64,000 bases of DNA, taken from the NCBI RefSeq assembly GCF_004768545.1, contig NZ_CP038634.1:372001-436000 (forward strand), in the 5' to 3' direction. The DNA comes from Cupriavidus oxalaticus. GTDB taxonomy: Bacteria; Pseudomonadota; Gammaproteobacteria; Burkholderiales; Burkholderiaceae. The notes beneath the pieces are model-generated. The model had not been told where the DNA came from. It made no database searches and saw only the letters and a program-made list of their open reading frames with translations. This document shows, piece by piece, positions 43,765-52,119 of the stretch (positions within the stretch are counted from its first letter, which is position 1; every line of letters starts with the position of its first letter). Both the position numbers and the translations under genes were made by a program.

Positions 43765-45159
43765 ATGAGCCATCCGGTCTCAGGGGATCTTGCGTCCCTG
43801 CATCTGACGCCCGCCAACATCACTGCCCCGCCCACGCTGGCGGCGCGCGAGGAAGACGCGCTCTACCGCAAGGTGTGGCTGCGCATCATCCCGTTCCTGT
43901 TCGTCTGTTACGTGGTCTCGTTCCTGGACCGCATCAACATCGGCTTCGCCCAGCTGCAGATGAAGCATGACCTGGGCTTCAGCGACGCCATGTACGGGCT
44001 GGGCGCCGCGATCTTCTACGTTGGCTACGTGCTGTGCGAGGTGCCGAGCAATATGCTGCTGGCGCGCTTCGGCGCGCGCCGCACCTTCACGCGCATCATG
44101 GTGCTGTGGGGCCTGGCCTCGGTGGGCATGATGGCCGTGTCGACGCCGGCGCAGTTCTACACGCTGCGCTTCCTGCTGGGCGTGTTCGAGGCGGGCTTCT
44201 TCCCCGGCATCGTGCTCTACCTGACCTACTGGTTCCCGGCACGGCGCCGCGCCGCGGTGATGGCGATCTTCTTTGCCGGCGTGGCGGTGGCGGGCGTGCT
44301 CGGCGGCCTGGTCTCGGGCTGGATCATGCGCGACATGGCCGGCGTGCTCGGCCTGCAAGGCTGGAAGTGGATGTTCGCGATCGAAGGTGCGCCCGCGGTT
44401 TTCCTGGGGCTGATTGCCGCGCGCTGCCTGGTGGATGGTCCGGAACAGGCCCGCTGGCTCAGCCCCGATGAGCGCGCATACCTGACGCGCGCCGCGGCGG
44501 GCGGGTCGGCCAGCGCGGCCGACGCGGGGAAAGGCGGCCATTCGCTGCAGGCGCTGCGCCAGGTGCTGCGCAACCCGCGCGTGTACCTGTTCGCCCTTAT
44601 CTATTTTTCGCTGACGTGCGGATCGCTTGCGCTGAGCTTCTGGATGCCGCTGATCATCCGCGACTTCGGCATCACCGATGTGATGTCGGTCAGCCTGTAT
44701 TCGGTGGTGCCCAATGCCGTCGGTGCGGTCGGGCTGATCCTGATCGCGCGCCATTCCGACCGCACCGGCGAGCGCCACCGCCATTTCCTGCTGTGCACCG
44801 CCGGCGGCGCGCTGGCGCTGGCCGCGCTCACGCTGCACCCCTCCAGCCTGGCCATGATGCTGGCGATCCTGTCGGTTGCCGCCGTGCTGATCTTTGCCGC
44901 TCTGCCGGTGTTCTGGTCGCTGCCGCCCAGCTACCTGCCGGGCGCGGGGGCCGCGGCCGGCATCGCCGTGATCAGCAGCGTCGGCATCACCAGCGGCATC
45001 GTCAGCCCGTGGGTGATCGGGCAAATCAAGACCCGCACCGGCAGCCTCGACCATGCGCTGTTGCTGCTGGCGGCACTGCTGCTCGCCAGCGGGCTCGCGA
45101 TGTGGCTGGGCGTGCCGCGCCAGCCCGCGCAAGGATCCCGCCAGGCCCGGCAGGATTAA
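43765..45159 (+). CDS. MFS transporter, anion:cation symporter (ACS) type
   Basis: A 464-residue major facilitator with about 12 helices. The opening KVWLRIIPFLFVCYVVSFLD followed by RINIGFAQLQM is the hallmark of the ACS family, which imports organic anions such as phthalate, tartrate, galactonate and 4-hydroxyphenylacetate. A cytoplasmic loop of about 40 residues (SASAADAGKGGHSLQ region) separates the halves. The ATG at 43765 follows ACGGAGACAACAGC. As the last gene behind the monooxygenase set, it probably imports the operon substrate. The 173-base gap before it shows no strong terminator. Confidence 0.9.
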   Translation: MSHPVSGDLASLHLTPANITAPPTLAAREEDALYRKVWLRIIPFLFVCYVVSFLDRINIGFAQLQMKHDLGFSDAMYGLGAAIFYVGYVLCEVPSNMLLARFGARRTFTRIMVLWGLASVGMMAVSTPAQFYTLRFLLGVFEAGFFPGIVLYLTYWFPARRRAAVMAIFFAGVAVAGVLGGLVSGWIMRDMAGVLGLQGWKWMFAIEGAPAVFLGLIAARCLVDGPEQARWLSPDERAYLTRAAAGGSASAADAGKGGHSLQALRQVLRNPRVYLFALIYFSLTCGSLALSFWMPLIIRDFGITDVMSVSLYSVVPNAVGAVGLILIARHSDRTGERHRHFLLCTAGGALALAALTLHPSSLAMMLAILSVAAVLIFAALPVFWSLPPSYLPGAGAAAGIAVISSVGITSGIVSPWVIGQIKTRTGSLDHALLLLAALLLASGLAMWLGVPRQPAQGSRQARQD

Positions 45160-45202
45160 CCTGCAGCAAGGGCCTGCAACGGGTTTCGTCAAACCGGAAT
45201 GT

Positions 45203-45222
45203 CCGCACCCGCGCGGGTGCGG
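45203..45222. terminator. Perfect palindrome between convergent genes, bidirectional terminator
   Basis: CCGCACCCGCGCGGGTGCGG is perfectly self-complementary, lying 44 bases after the MFS stop and four bases before the stop of the minus-strand gene. There is no T run on either side. Confidence 0.55.
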
Positions 45223-45225
45223 CGT

Positions 45226-45534
45226 TCAGTGGGACCGGCCGCAGGGAATGACCTGCGCGATCTCCTCGCGCATCACCTCGACCACATCATCGATCTCCAG
45301 CCCTTCGGCCGTCACCAGCACGTCCTGTCCGCGGCCGATCGCGTAGACCACGCCGCGCCAGCGGCCGGGCTCGACGGCCTCGCACAGGCGGATATTGAAT
45401 TCGGTGTCCTGGTCCTGGCTGTACACGGTCACCAGGTCGCCAATCTGGGGGGCCTGCACCGCTTCTCCGTCGAACGCCCGGGCCACCACGGTCACCGGCG
45501 ACTGCGTCAGTCCCCTGGCAAATCTTGCACGCAT
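45226..45534 (-). CDS. Small hypothetical protein, beta-strand-rich
   Basis: A 102-residue cytoplasmic protein. It reads as a series of strands (VTVVARAFDGEAVQAPQIGD, then LVTVYSQDQDTEFNIRLCEA) and ends in an acidic helix followed by CGRSH. GGAG lies six bases before the ATG at 45534. I do not recognise the family. It is at the edge of a run of small stress-type genes and is the only one on the minus strand before the BON genes. Confidence 0.6.
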   Translation of the reverse strand: MRARFARGLTQSPVTVVARAFDGEAVQAPQIGDLVTVYSQDQDTEFNIRLCEAVEPGRWRGVVYAIGRGQDVLVTAEGLEIDDVVEVMREEIAQVIPCGRSH

Positions 45535-45752
45535 GGTCCGCTCCTCTAATGCGATCCAAGTCCAGCTTACAAGAGGGGCGCCAAATAACCAGAAATTTCC
45601 ATGAAAAAGTCGGGCTTGCTGCCCTCCACCCAGCGTCCGGGTTGCGTCCGGGTGTGCGGCCGGGTTGCGGCCGGCCTGTCAGACGCCGCCGGATAGACAG
45701 CCGCCGTACATCGCCCACAATGAAAGCATAGACAGCCGTAGGAGACAGCAAA

Positions 45753-45974
45753 ATGGGCACCAGCATACACGTCGTGCCGCATCGGGATGGCTGGGATGTC
45801 ATCCATGAAGGGGCCCGCTACGCAGAATCCCACCACGACACGCAGGAAGAAGCCATCGCCGCCGCGACTGCGCAGGCGCAGCGCGAGCATGTTGAACTGC
45901 TGGTCCATGGCCGCGATGGCCAGATCCGCTCGCGCAACAGCTTCGGCCACGATCCGCGCACCATACCGGGCTAA
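45753..45974 (+). CDS. DUF2188 family protein
   Basis: A 73-residue protein matching DUF2188: IHVVPHRDGWDVIHEGARYA, then a helix rich in Ala and Glu and HGRDGQIRSRNSFGHDP at the end. The family is a small double-stranded-sheet domain, frequent in stress-gene neighbourhoods, of unknown function. TAGGAGACAGCAAA precedes the ATG. The upstream gap has two copies of ATAGACAGCCG (45693-45703 and 45728-45738), 35 bases apart, the second running into the ribosome site. Confidence 0.85.
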   Translation: MGTSIHVVPHRDGWDVIHEGARYAESHHDTQEEAIAAATAQAQREHVELLVHGRDGQIRSRNSFGHDPRTIPG

Positions 45975-46027
45975 TTCCGGCCTAGCCGGATAGCGTTTCC
46001 GGCGCGCGATCCTGCGCAGGCGCATCC

Positions 46028-47395
46028 ATGCCACCGCACTGGGACGAAATGCACGCGGCTGCCGCGATCGCAGCCGCGGCGGTGCCGCTGCCGCAAGTCG
46101 ACGACCCCGCGCAGAACCCCTTCTCCGGACCCTTTTCCAATGCACTCGCGGTGCAGGCCGAAGCGCTGGCCGCGCACCGGGTGGTGCTGCTTGGCGAAAG
46201 CACGCACGGTACCGCGGAGTTTTACCACGCGCGCGCCGCGCTGACGGCGCAGCTGGTGGCGCGCCACGGTTTCCGCATCGTCGCGGTGGAAGCGGACTGG
46301 CCCGACGCCGCGGCGGTCGACCGCCATGTCCGCGGCCGGCCCGCGCAGCCGGCGCAAGCGCCGGCCGAAGCGTTCACGCGTTTCCCGGTGTGGATGTGGC
46401 GCAATCTCGAAGTCGCGCGCTTTATCCGCTGGCTGCACGCGCACAACGCGCCCCTGCCCCCGGTGCAGCGCGCCGGCTTCTTCGGGCTGGACATCTACAG
46501 CCTGCGTGCCTCCATCGCGGCGGTGCTGGCCTACCTGGACAGCGTCGATCCTGAGGCCGCGCGCGCCGCACGCGAGCGCTACGCCTGCCTGGAACCCTGG
46601 GGCCGGGACCCGGCGCGCTATGGCCGCGCCGTGCTGCACGGCACCCATGAAGACTGCGAGGAAGCCGTCATCGGGCAATTGCAGGAGCTGCTCGACAAGC
46701 GCCTGGCCTATGCCCGTGCCGGCCATGAAGACTACCTGGATGCCGCACAGAATGCGCGGCTGGTTGCATCGGCAGAGCGCTACTACCGCGTGATGTACCA
46801 CGGCAGCGACGACAGCTGGAACCTGCGCGACACGCACATGTTCGAGACGCTCATGCAACTGCTGCATGCGCACGGACCCGATTCGCGCGCCGTGGTATGG
46901 GCGCACAACTCACACATCGGCGATGCCTCGCACACCGAAATGGGAACCCTGCACGGCCAGCTCAATATCGGCCAGCTGTGCCGGGAAACCTTCGGCGATG
47001 ATGCGGCGCTGGTTGCCTTGAGCACCTATGCCGGCACGGTAGCCGCCGCGACGTGGTGGGATGGCCAGATGGAAATCAAGACCGTGCGCCCCGGACGGCC
47101 CGACAGCTACGAGCACCTGTTCCACCAGGCCGGCCACGCCCAATGCTGGCTCGACCTGCGCGGCGCGCGCAGCGGGCCGCTCGAAGACGCCCGCACCGCG
47201 TTGCTGCCGCCGCGGCAGGAGCGCTTCATCGGGGTCATCTACCGGCCCGAAACCGAATTGCAGAGCCACTATGCGCGCGCGGCACTGCCGCGGCAGTTCG
47301 ATGCGCTGCTGTGGTTCGACCACACGCGTGCGGTCCCGGCCTTGCCGGCCAGTCCGGCGCCTGGCGCACCGGAGACGTGGCCGTCCGGACTATAG
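46028..47395 (+). CDS. Erythromycin-esterase-family protein
   Basis: A 455-residue protein of the EreA/EreB superfamily. The GESTHG motif (about residues 56-61) with its acidic and His residues, AVEADWPDA, and WAHNSHIGDAS near 295 are the catalytic-region landmarks. Chromosomal members in soil Proteobacteria are mostly not macrolide esterases, and related proteins are linked to succinoglycan synthesis or unknown hydrolysis, so resistance should not be assumed. There is no signal peptide. The ATG at 46028 starts a normal N-terminus, but the ribosome site is weak; a downstream ATG at residue 8 is possible. Confidence 0.85.
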   Translation: MPPHWDEMHAAAAIAAAAVPLPQVDDPAQNPFSGPFSNALAVQAEALAAHRVVLLGESTHGTAEFYHARAALTAQLVARHGFRIVAVEADWPDAAAVDRHVRGRPAQPAQAPAEAFTRFPVWMWRNLEVARFIRWLHAHNAPLPPVQRAGFFGLDIYSLRASIAAVLAYLDSVDPEAARAARERYACLEPWGRDPARYGRAVLHGTHEDCEEAVIGQLQELLDKRLAYARAGHEDYLDAAQNARLVASAERYYRVMYHGSDDSWNLRDTHMFETLMQLLHAHGPDSRAVVWAHNSHIGDASHTEMGTLHGQLNIGQLCRETFGDDAALVALSTYAGTVAAATWWDGQMEIKTVRPGRPDSYEHLFHQAGHAQCWLDLRGARSGPLEDARTALLPPRQERFIGVIYRPETELQSHYARAALPRQFDALLWFDHTRAVPALPASPAPGAPETWPSGL

Positions 47396-47432
47396 CGGCT
47401 GGCGGGCGCGGCCGGTGTCACGCGACCGCCGC

Positions 47433-47711
47433 TCACCCGCCGGTGCGGTCCGGCGCCACGCTGACATGATTCACGACCTCGCGCACGCCGCCGGACTCGC
47501 GGATGCTCGCCTCGATCGCCGCGCGATCCGCCTGCGTGCCGACCGCGCCTTCGATGGTGACGCGACCTTCCGCGACGTTCAGCGCGATCTCGCTGACATC
47601 GAGGCCGCTGTCCCACAGGCGCGCGCACAGCGCTGCCTGCAGTTCGACGTCAGCGGCGGTGACAGCGGTGCCGCGCGGATTGGCTGGCGGCGTATTGGAA
47701 GGATCCTGCAT
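47433..47711 (-). CDS. BON-domain protein, cytoplasmic
   Basis: A 92-residue protein that is essentially one BON domain: LQAALCARLWDSGLDVSEIA, NVAEGRVTIEGAVGTQADRA and VREVVNHVSV give the alpha-beta-beta-alpha-beta layout with the conserved central Gly. BON domains bind phospholipid or partner proteins and occur in OsmY-type osmotic-stress proteins. Here there is no signal peptide. GGAGG lies six bases before the ATG at 47711. It follows a second BON gene by 16 bases, so the two form an operon. Confidence 0.88.
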   Translation of the reverse strand: MQDPSNTPPANPRGTAVTAADVELQAALCARLWDSGLDVSEIALNVAEGRVTIEGAVGTQADRAAIEASIRESGGVREVVNHVSVAPDRTGG

Positions 47712-47727
47712 GCGTGAGCCTCCGGCG

Positions 47728-48291
47728 TCAGTACATGCGCATGCCATGCCCCGGATGCGCGGCCGTAGCCTCGCCCCGCGCCACGCGCAGGTGGTTCACC
47801 ACGTCGGTGACGCCGTAGATCTCGTCCGCGATGTCCTCGATCCGGTACTTCTGCTGGCGATGCGGCACGCTGCCCTCCAGCGTGACCACGCCCTGCTCCA
47901 CCCGCACCTCGACGTCTTCCACCTCCAGCCGGGCGCTGCGCGCGAGCTGCTCGCACAGGTCCTCGAGGATGCGCGCATCGCTGCGCCGGTAGTTGCGCGG
48001 ACCTACTGGGCGCACAGGGCGCGCCTGGCGCGTTCCGCCGCGATACAGGTCCATGCGCTCGTTGTAGCCGGTGAACTGGCGGTAGGGATCGCGCCCGCGC
48101 GGCGCTTGCCGGGCGCGTGCATCTGGCGCGCCGCCGCGCTGCCAGTGTTGCGTGCCGCCGAACTCGCCGGGGTCCACCGGCTCGTCATAGTCGTAGACGC
48201 CATAGGCGCCCACGTAGTGGCTGCGCATGTCGGTGTCCGGCACGGGGCTTTCGTGCCAGGGTGGTCCGCGCCGGTTGTCTCTACGGTCCAT
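47728..48291 (-). CDS. BON-domain protein with charged N-terminal region
   Basis: A 187-residue protein. The first 105 residues are rich in Arg, Gly, Asp and Tyr and look disordered. The C-terminal 75 form a BON domain (LEDLCEQLARSARLEVEDVE, RVEQGVVTLEGSVPHRQQKY, IYGVTDVVNHLRVARG). It resembles small stress proteins with an SWFGD-like N-terminal tail seen in Burkholderiales. GGAG precedes the ATG at 48291. It is the first gene of the BON pair and lies 38 bases after the stop of the reductase gene on the same strand, so all three may be co-transcribed. Confidence 0.85.
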   Translation of the reverse strand: MDRRDNRRGPPWHESPVPDTDMRSHYVGAYGVYDYDEPVDPGEFGGTQHWQRGGAPDARARQAPRGRDPYRQFTGYNERMDLYRGGTRQARPVRPVGPRNYRRSDARILEDLCEQLARSARLEVEDVEVRVEQGVVTLEGSVPHRQQKYRIEDIADEIYGVTDVVNHLRVARGEATAAHPGHGMRMY

Positions 48292-48329
48292 TGTCGTCTC
48301 CGCTTGCCGTGCCGGGATTTGTAGCGCCG

Positions 48330-49472
48330 CTATTTCTGCCGCGGCGGCACCAGGCCGCGGTCGGGCTCGCTGAGCTTGCCGGCGCGCAACTGCTGCACCG
48401 CGCACGCCAGCGCACGCGCCACGTTGTCCACCTCGCCGAGCACGCCGTCATCCTCGTCGAGTTCCACATGGCTGGTGGCATATGGCTTGTAGTAGCCGAT
48501 AAACCGGTCCAGCCGCGCCTGCGGACCGGCGTCGATCAGGCCCATCCAGTCGAGCCAGTCGGACAGCGCGCGGCGCACGCCTTCGATGCCGGCCACGTCG
48601 CCGTGGACCACCAGCCCGTAGGTACGGCCGGCCAGGTGCTTGGGATAATCCCACCCCGCCAGTTCGATCGACTTGGCGCGCACCACGTCCTTGCCCTGCG
48701 TGCTGGTCGGATCCGGATTGCCGCCATCGGCGCAGACCAGCCGGTCCATCATCAGCTTCAGCGGGCTGCTGGCCTGGTACCAGTAGACCGGGGTGACGAT
48801 CAGCACGCCATGGCAGCCTGCCCAGCGCGGATAGATGTCGTTCATCCAGTCGTTGACCTGGCCGAGCGCGTGGTTGGGGTAGCAGCTGCAGGGCCAGTGG
48901 CACAGCGGCATCGACGTCGAGACGCAGCCCTTGCACGGATGGATGCGCAAGTCGGCATCGGAAGCGAGCAGGCTCAGGTCGAGCACATCGACCTCGATGC
49001 CCTGCGCTTCCAGCGTTGCCCGCGCGCGCTGCGCCAGCCGCCAGGACTTGGACATCTCGCCGGGGCAGGTGTAGTCGTTGCGCGCGGCGGCACAGACCAG
49101 CAGCACGCGCGAGGGCGTGGCAGGGTCGGCCTGCAGCTGCTGCGCCACGCGGACCGCCTCGCTGGCCGCGCGCCATTCGTCCGACAGCTCATACTCCGGA
49201 TCGGCATAGCCCGGTCCGGCCTTGTGCTTCAGCGGCGCCTTGCGACCCTCGCGGTAAGCCTCCCAGGCAATGCGCTCGAGCCGCGCCAGGGCTTCATCCT
49301 CGTCACGGTAGGCGGGGTCGGTAAAGCGCGCCATGAAGCGCTGCCGGAAAGTTTCGCGCGGCAGCGGCTCGCTCACCTGGCCCTTGCGGACATCGGCGGG
49401 ATCGCCGGGATAGCGCTGCTTGCGCGGTGCATCCGGCGCCGGCTGGTTCGGCTTGTGCGTCGGGTCTGGCAT
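48330..49472 (-). CDS. NADPH-dependent FMN reductase-like (flavodoxin-fold) protein
   Basis: A 380-residue protein with a flavodoxin-like core at about 120-330. RVLLVCAAARNDYTCPGEMS starts the fold, GVLIVTPVYWYQASSPLKLM is the FMN-loop region of the NADPH:FMN reductase family, and RTYGLVVHGD follows. A four-Cys patch (CKGCVSTSMPLCHWPCSC) is unusual for the family and could be a metal or redox site. The N-terminal 110 residues are charged and rich in Arg and Asp. GGAGACACCT precedes the ATG at 49472. Genomic neighbours suggest a stress role. A quinone or metal reductase is possible. Confidence 0.8.
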   Translation of the reverse strand: MPDPTHKPNQPAPDAPRKQRYPGDPADVRKGQVSEPLPRETFRQRFMARFTDPAYRDEDEALARLERIAWEAYREGRKAPLKHKAGPGYADPEYELSDEWRAASEAVRVAQQLQADPATPSRVLLVCAAARNDYTCPGEMSKSWRLAQRARATLEAQGIEVDVLDLSLLASDADLRIHPCKGCVSTSMPLCHWPCSCYPNHALGQVNDWMNDIYPRWAGCHGVLIVTPVYWYQASSPLKLMMDRLVCADGGNPDPTSTQGKDVVRAKSIELAGWDYPKHLAGRTYGLVVHGDVAGIEGVRRALSDWLDWMGLIDAGPQARLDRFIGYYKPYATSHVELDEDDGVLGEVDNVARALACAVQQLRAGKLSEPDRGLVPPRQK

Positions 49473-49732
49473 AGGTGTCTCCGTGCGCCTCTGCAATGTG
49501 TGCTGGTGCAGGACATGCAAGATAGACGCCACCATCCGCCACCATCCGCGGCCATGTGCAGCGCGCGCGGCCACGCAGCTTTTACAGGCGGCTGCTGGCG
49601 CTGCATGTACTTTTTTCCTCGCTTGCGGCACCGGCGCGGCATTGCGACGACCGCTGGGCGGCGCTTCGCCGGTGCCGCGGCGCTGGCACGGAAAGTGCCG
49701 CCGCTGCCATCAATTCCATTCCGGATGCCGTC

Positions 49733-50341
49733 ATGGACGTCATGGAAATCGTGCTCGATATGGTGCGCCGCGCCGTGGGCGAAGGCGACGAGCTGCAGTG
49801 GTGGCAAGGCGCGGTGCGCGCCGCGGTGATCTTCATCGCCACGTGGGCCATGCTTCGGCTGGCGGGCCGCCGCGCCTTCGCGCAGAAGAGTTCGTTCGAC
49901 CTGTGCATCGTGCTGCTGCTGGGCGCCGTGCTGTCACGCGCGGTGGTGGGCGCAACCTCGCTCACGGTGGCATTCGCGGCCGCACTCGTGCTGGTGCTGC
50001 TGCACCGGGCAGTGGGCTGGCTCTCGGGCCGCTATCCCGCGTTCGACCGCGCCACAGGCGGGTATGCGCTGGACCTGCTGCACCAGGGCCAGCTGGATCG
50101 CAAGCGGATCGGCCGTGCCATGCTTACCGAGGAAGACCTGAAGGCCAACCTGCGCGCTACGCTGCAGACCGACAGCTTTGCCGACCTGACGCGCGTCGTG
50201 CTGGAGCGCGACGGCAAGGTAACGTTCGTGCGCCGGTCCAAGGAGGATGAGCCGGCGAAGAACCATCCTGCCGCACCGGCAGCGCCGGCCGTCTCGCGCG
50301 GCAATGGCGTGCCGGTCCGGTCGCGGAGTCGGCGTCAATGA
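49733..50341 (+). CDS. DUF421/YetF-family membrane protein
   Basis: A 202-residue protein with three N-terminal membrane helices (AAVIFIATWAMLRLAG, FDLCIVLLLGAVLSRAVVG, LTVAFAAALVLVLLHRAVGW) and a cytoplasmic domain, the YetF/YcaP layout. The soluble part has the family-type string KRIGRAMLTEEDLKANLRAT, then DLTRVVLERDGKVTFVRR. The ATG at 49733 begins just before the first helix; upstream frame shows no protein-like sequence. Its stop overlaps the CinA-type gene start as ATGA. The 260-base gap to the divergent reductase gene shows no distinct signal. YetF proteins are linked to sporulation and envelope stress elsewhere; the role here is unknown. Confidence 0.85.
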   Translation: MDVMEIVLDMVRRAVGEGDELQWWQGAVRAAVIFIATWAMLRLAGRRAFAQKSSFDLCIVLLLGAVLSRAVVGATSLTVAFAAALVLVLLHRAVGWLSGRYPAFDRATGGYALDLLHQGQLDRKRIGRAMLTEEDLKANLRATLQTDSFADLTRVVLERDGKVTFVRRSKEDEPAKNHPAAPAAPAVSRGNGVPVRSRSRRQ

Positions 50342-50958
50342 CCCGACGCAACGCAGGCGCAGGCTCGGGCGATAACCGCGGCATCGCCCGTTACCTCAGG
50401 CGCCACGGCATCCACGTAGTGACCGCGGAATCCTGTACCGCGGGCCTGATTGCATCGCGCATCGCAGAAGTGCCTGGCTGCGGCGATGTCCTGTATTGCG
50501 CCATCGTCGCGTATTCGCCATCGGCGAAGGAGCAGTTGCTGCGCGTGCCGTCGGGAACCATCCGCCGGTACGGACTGACAAGCGAAGAAGTATCGCTCGC
50601 GATGGCGCTGGGCGCGATGCAGCTCACCGGCGTCGACCTGGCGCTGGCGAACACCGGCGTGGCCGACGACGGCGGCGACGGTGACACCCCGGCCGGCACG
50701 CAATGCTTTGCATGGGTCTTCCGCAGGCCTGGTCACGCCGGCCGTGCCGGCCGCGCCCTTGAGGACGCGCCCGCGGGCGTGGCGGTGTTCACGGAAACCC
50801 GCCGCTTTCCCGGCGAACGCAATGCCGTGCGGGAAGCCGCGGCGGATTGGGCGCTGGCCCGGATCTGCCATTACCACGAACTGGCGCGCCGCGGTGAAGG
50901 CAACCGCGCCGCGGCGCCCGATGAATTGCCGGACACGCCTGCGGGCGCAACGGCATAA
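50338..50958 (+). CDS. CinA C-terminal-domain protein (nicotinamide-nucleotide amidase-like)
   Basis: A 206-residue protein consisting of the CinA C-terminal domain alone. HVVTAESCTAGLIASRIAEV contains the catalytic Ser region, and the sequence VAYSPSAKEQLLRVP and ALANTGVADDGGDGDTPAGT follow the fold. Enzymes of this type (PncC) deamidate NMN to nicotinate mononucleotide. The last 40 residues are a charged extension. It is translationally coupled to the DUF421 gene. A standalone CinA domain beside an envelope protein is seen in other Burkholderiales, but the reason is unknown. Confidence 0.87.
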   Translation: MTRRNAGAGSGDNRGIARYLRRHGIHVVTAESCTAGLIASRIAEVPGCGDVLYCAIVAYSPSAKEQLLRVPSGTIRRYGLTSEEVSLAMALGAMQLTGVDLALANTGVADDGGDGDTPAGTQCFAWVFRRPGHAGRAGRALEDAPAGVAVFTETRRFPGERNAVREAAADWALARICHYHELARRGEGNRAAAPDELPDTPAGATA

Positions 50959-51005
50959 CCCAGGGCCCTGGGCCCGACCGACGTAGTCTTGCAATGGAGA
51001 CCATC

Positions 51006-51347
51006 ATGAAACGCACCCTCGCTACCACGGCACTGGTCGTCGGCACTGCGCTCTGCCTGCCGGCCTTCGCCCAACAGGCTCCGGCCTCGCCTACCGCGCC
51101 GAACCCGAGTGCGCCACCGATCGAAGGCGCCGGCGCCTCGCGTAACCAGCCGGCCGCCACCGACATGACCACGGCGCCGACCGACACCACCAAGGACACC
51201 GCCAAGAAGTCCAAGTCCAAATCCGGCAAGCAGGCCAACACCGCCCGCAGCAAGAAGCCACGCGAACAGGGCGCGCCGCCGGCACCGACCGCCGATGCGC
51301 CGAGCGGCCCGAAGGGCGATTCGCCGGACCCGGCGACCAAGCAGTAA
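51006..51347 (+). CDS. Small secreted Pro/Ala/Lys-rich protein
   Basis: A 113-residue predicted periplasmic protein. The signal MKRTLATTALVVGTALCLPA ends at a cleavage region FAQQ. The mature part is low complexity, with Thr/Asp repeats (TTAPTDTTKDT), a lysine-rich block (KKSKSKSGK) and Pro-rich ends, so it is probably disordered. The ATG at 51006 follows TGGAGACCATC. I do not recognise a family. It lies 47 bases after the CinA-type gene and may be co-transcribed with it. It converges with the membrane protein gene at 51438. Confidence 0.65.
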   Translation: MKRTLATTALVVGTALCLPAFAQQAPASPTAPNPSAPPIEGAGASRNQPAATDMTTAPTDTTKDTAKKSKSKSGKQANTARSKKPREQGAPPAPTADAPSGPKGDSPDPATKQ

Positions 51348-51437
51348 GCGCATGCCGTTGCGCATGCATCGAGCGCATGCATTGGGCGCAATCGTGGCGG
51401 GGCTTCAGCGGACAGGCCCTCGCGCGACGGGCGCTGC

Positions 51438-52067
51438 TCAGCTATCCCCGCGCAGCGCCCGGGTCGCCTGCGCCAGCGCGGCGTCACGCTCGCGCTTGCG
51501 CCAGCGGTGGCAGCGCCACAGTTCTTCCAGGTAGGGCAGGCCGGCGAGCAAGACGACCGCGATGAACAGTCCGCCCAGATAGCCCGGCGGCAGCGCTACG
51601 GGCTTCCACGCCAGCGCCAGGCGCGCCGGTTCGCTGCCGGCGCCGAACAGCGCCAGGAATTGGCCCCAGTACATCACCACCACGTATGAGGCGGCAGCCA
51701 TCGGCAGGACTTCGAGCAGGCTGTGCATATGCTGCTCGACTGGCGCGATATGGCGGCGCTTGCTGGCGTACTGCACGTCCCACCACGCCGTGGCTTCGTG
51801 GATCACGAGCGCCGCCAGGACGACGGCGATCACCAGCGCATTGACCTCCAGGAACAGCACCATCAGCAGCGGCAGGCCGACCTCGGCCAGCATCAGCATG
51901 TGCAGCAAGGACTCGCGCACGCCCGCGTTGCGCTCGATGTGCGTGAGGCGATGGCACAGCCAGTCGCCTGCGCCGGCCAGCAGCCACAGCGGCACCAGGC
52001 CGTACATCAGCACCAGGCGCACGGCATGCTCGAAAGCTTGCAGGTCGGCAGAGGCGGCAGTGGGCAT
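51438..52067 (-). CDS. Integral membrane protein with His/acidic clusters
   Basis: A 209-residue protein with about five hydrophobic helices. Between them are H39, H43, E45, H56, E62, H90-E91, D97, H106, E111, H113 and H115. The grouping CHRLTHIE, HEATAWWD and RRHIAPVEQHMH resembles the histidine boxes of membrane di-iron enzymes. The C-terminal tail is cytoplasmic and basic. I do not know a characterised relative; automatic names for such proteins are unreliable. No clear ribosome site precedes the ATG at 52067. It lies on the same strand as a DUF2383 gene 52 bases upstream. Confidence 0.65.
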   Translation of the reverse strand: MPTAASADLQAFEHAVRLVLMYGLVPLWLLAGAGDWLCHRLTHIERNAGVRESLLHMLMLAEVGLPLLMVLFLEVNALVIAVVLAALVIHEATAWWDVQYASKRRHIAPVEQHMHSLLEVLPMAAASYVVVMYWGQFLALFGAGSEPARLALAWKPVALPPGYLGGLFIAVVLLAGLPYLEELWRCHRWRKRERDAALAQATRALRGDS

Positions 52068-52119
52068 GGTGGGAGGAGTGTCCCGACGATGTTCCGATGG
52101 TGACCGGTCAGGTGACCGG

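Noticed and set aside
46028..47395. Macrolide resistance from the erythromycin-esterase family gene
   Set aside because: Family membership is clear, but chromosomal members in soil bacteria are mostly not macrolide esterases and nothing in the context suggests resistance.
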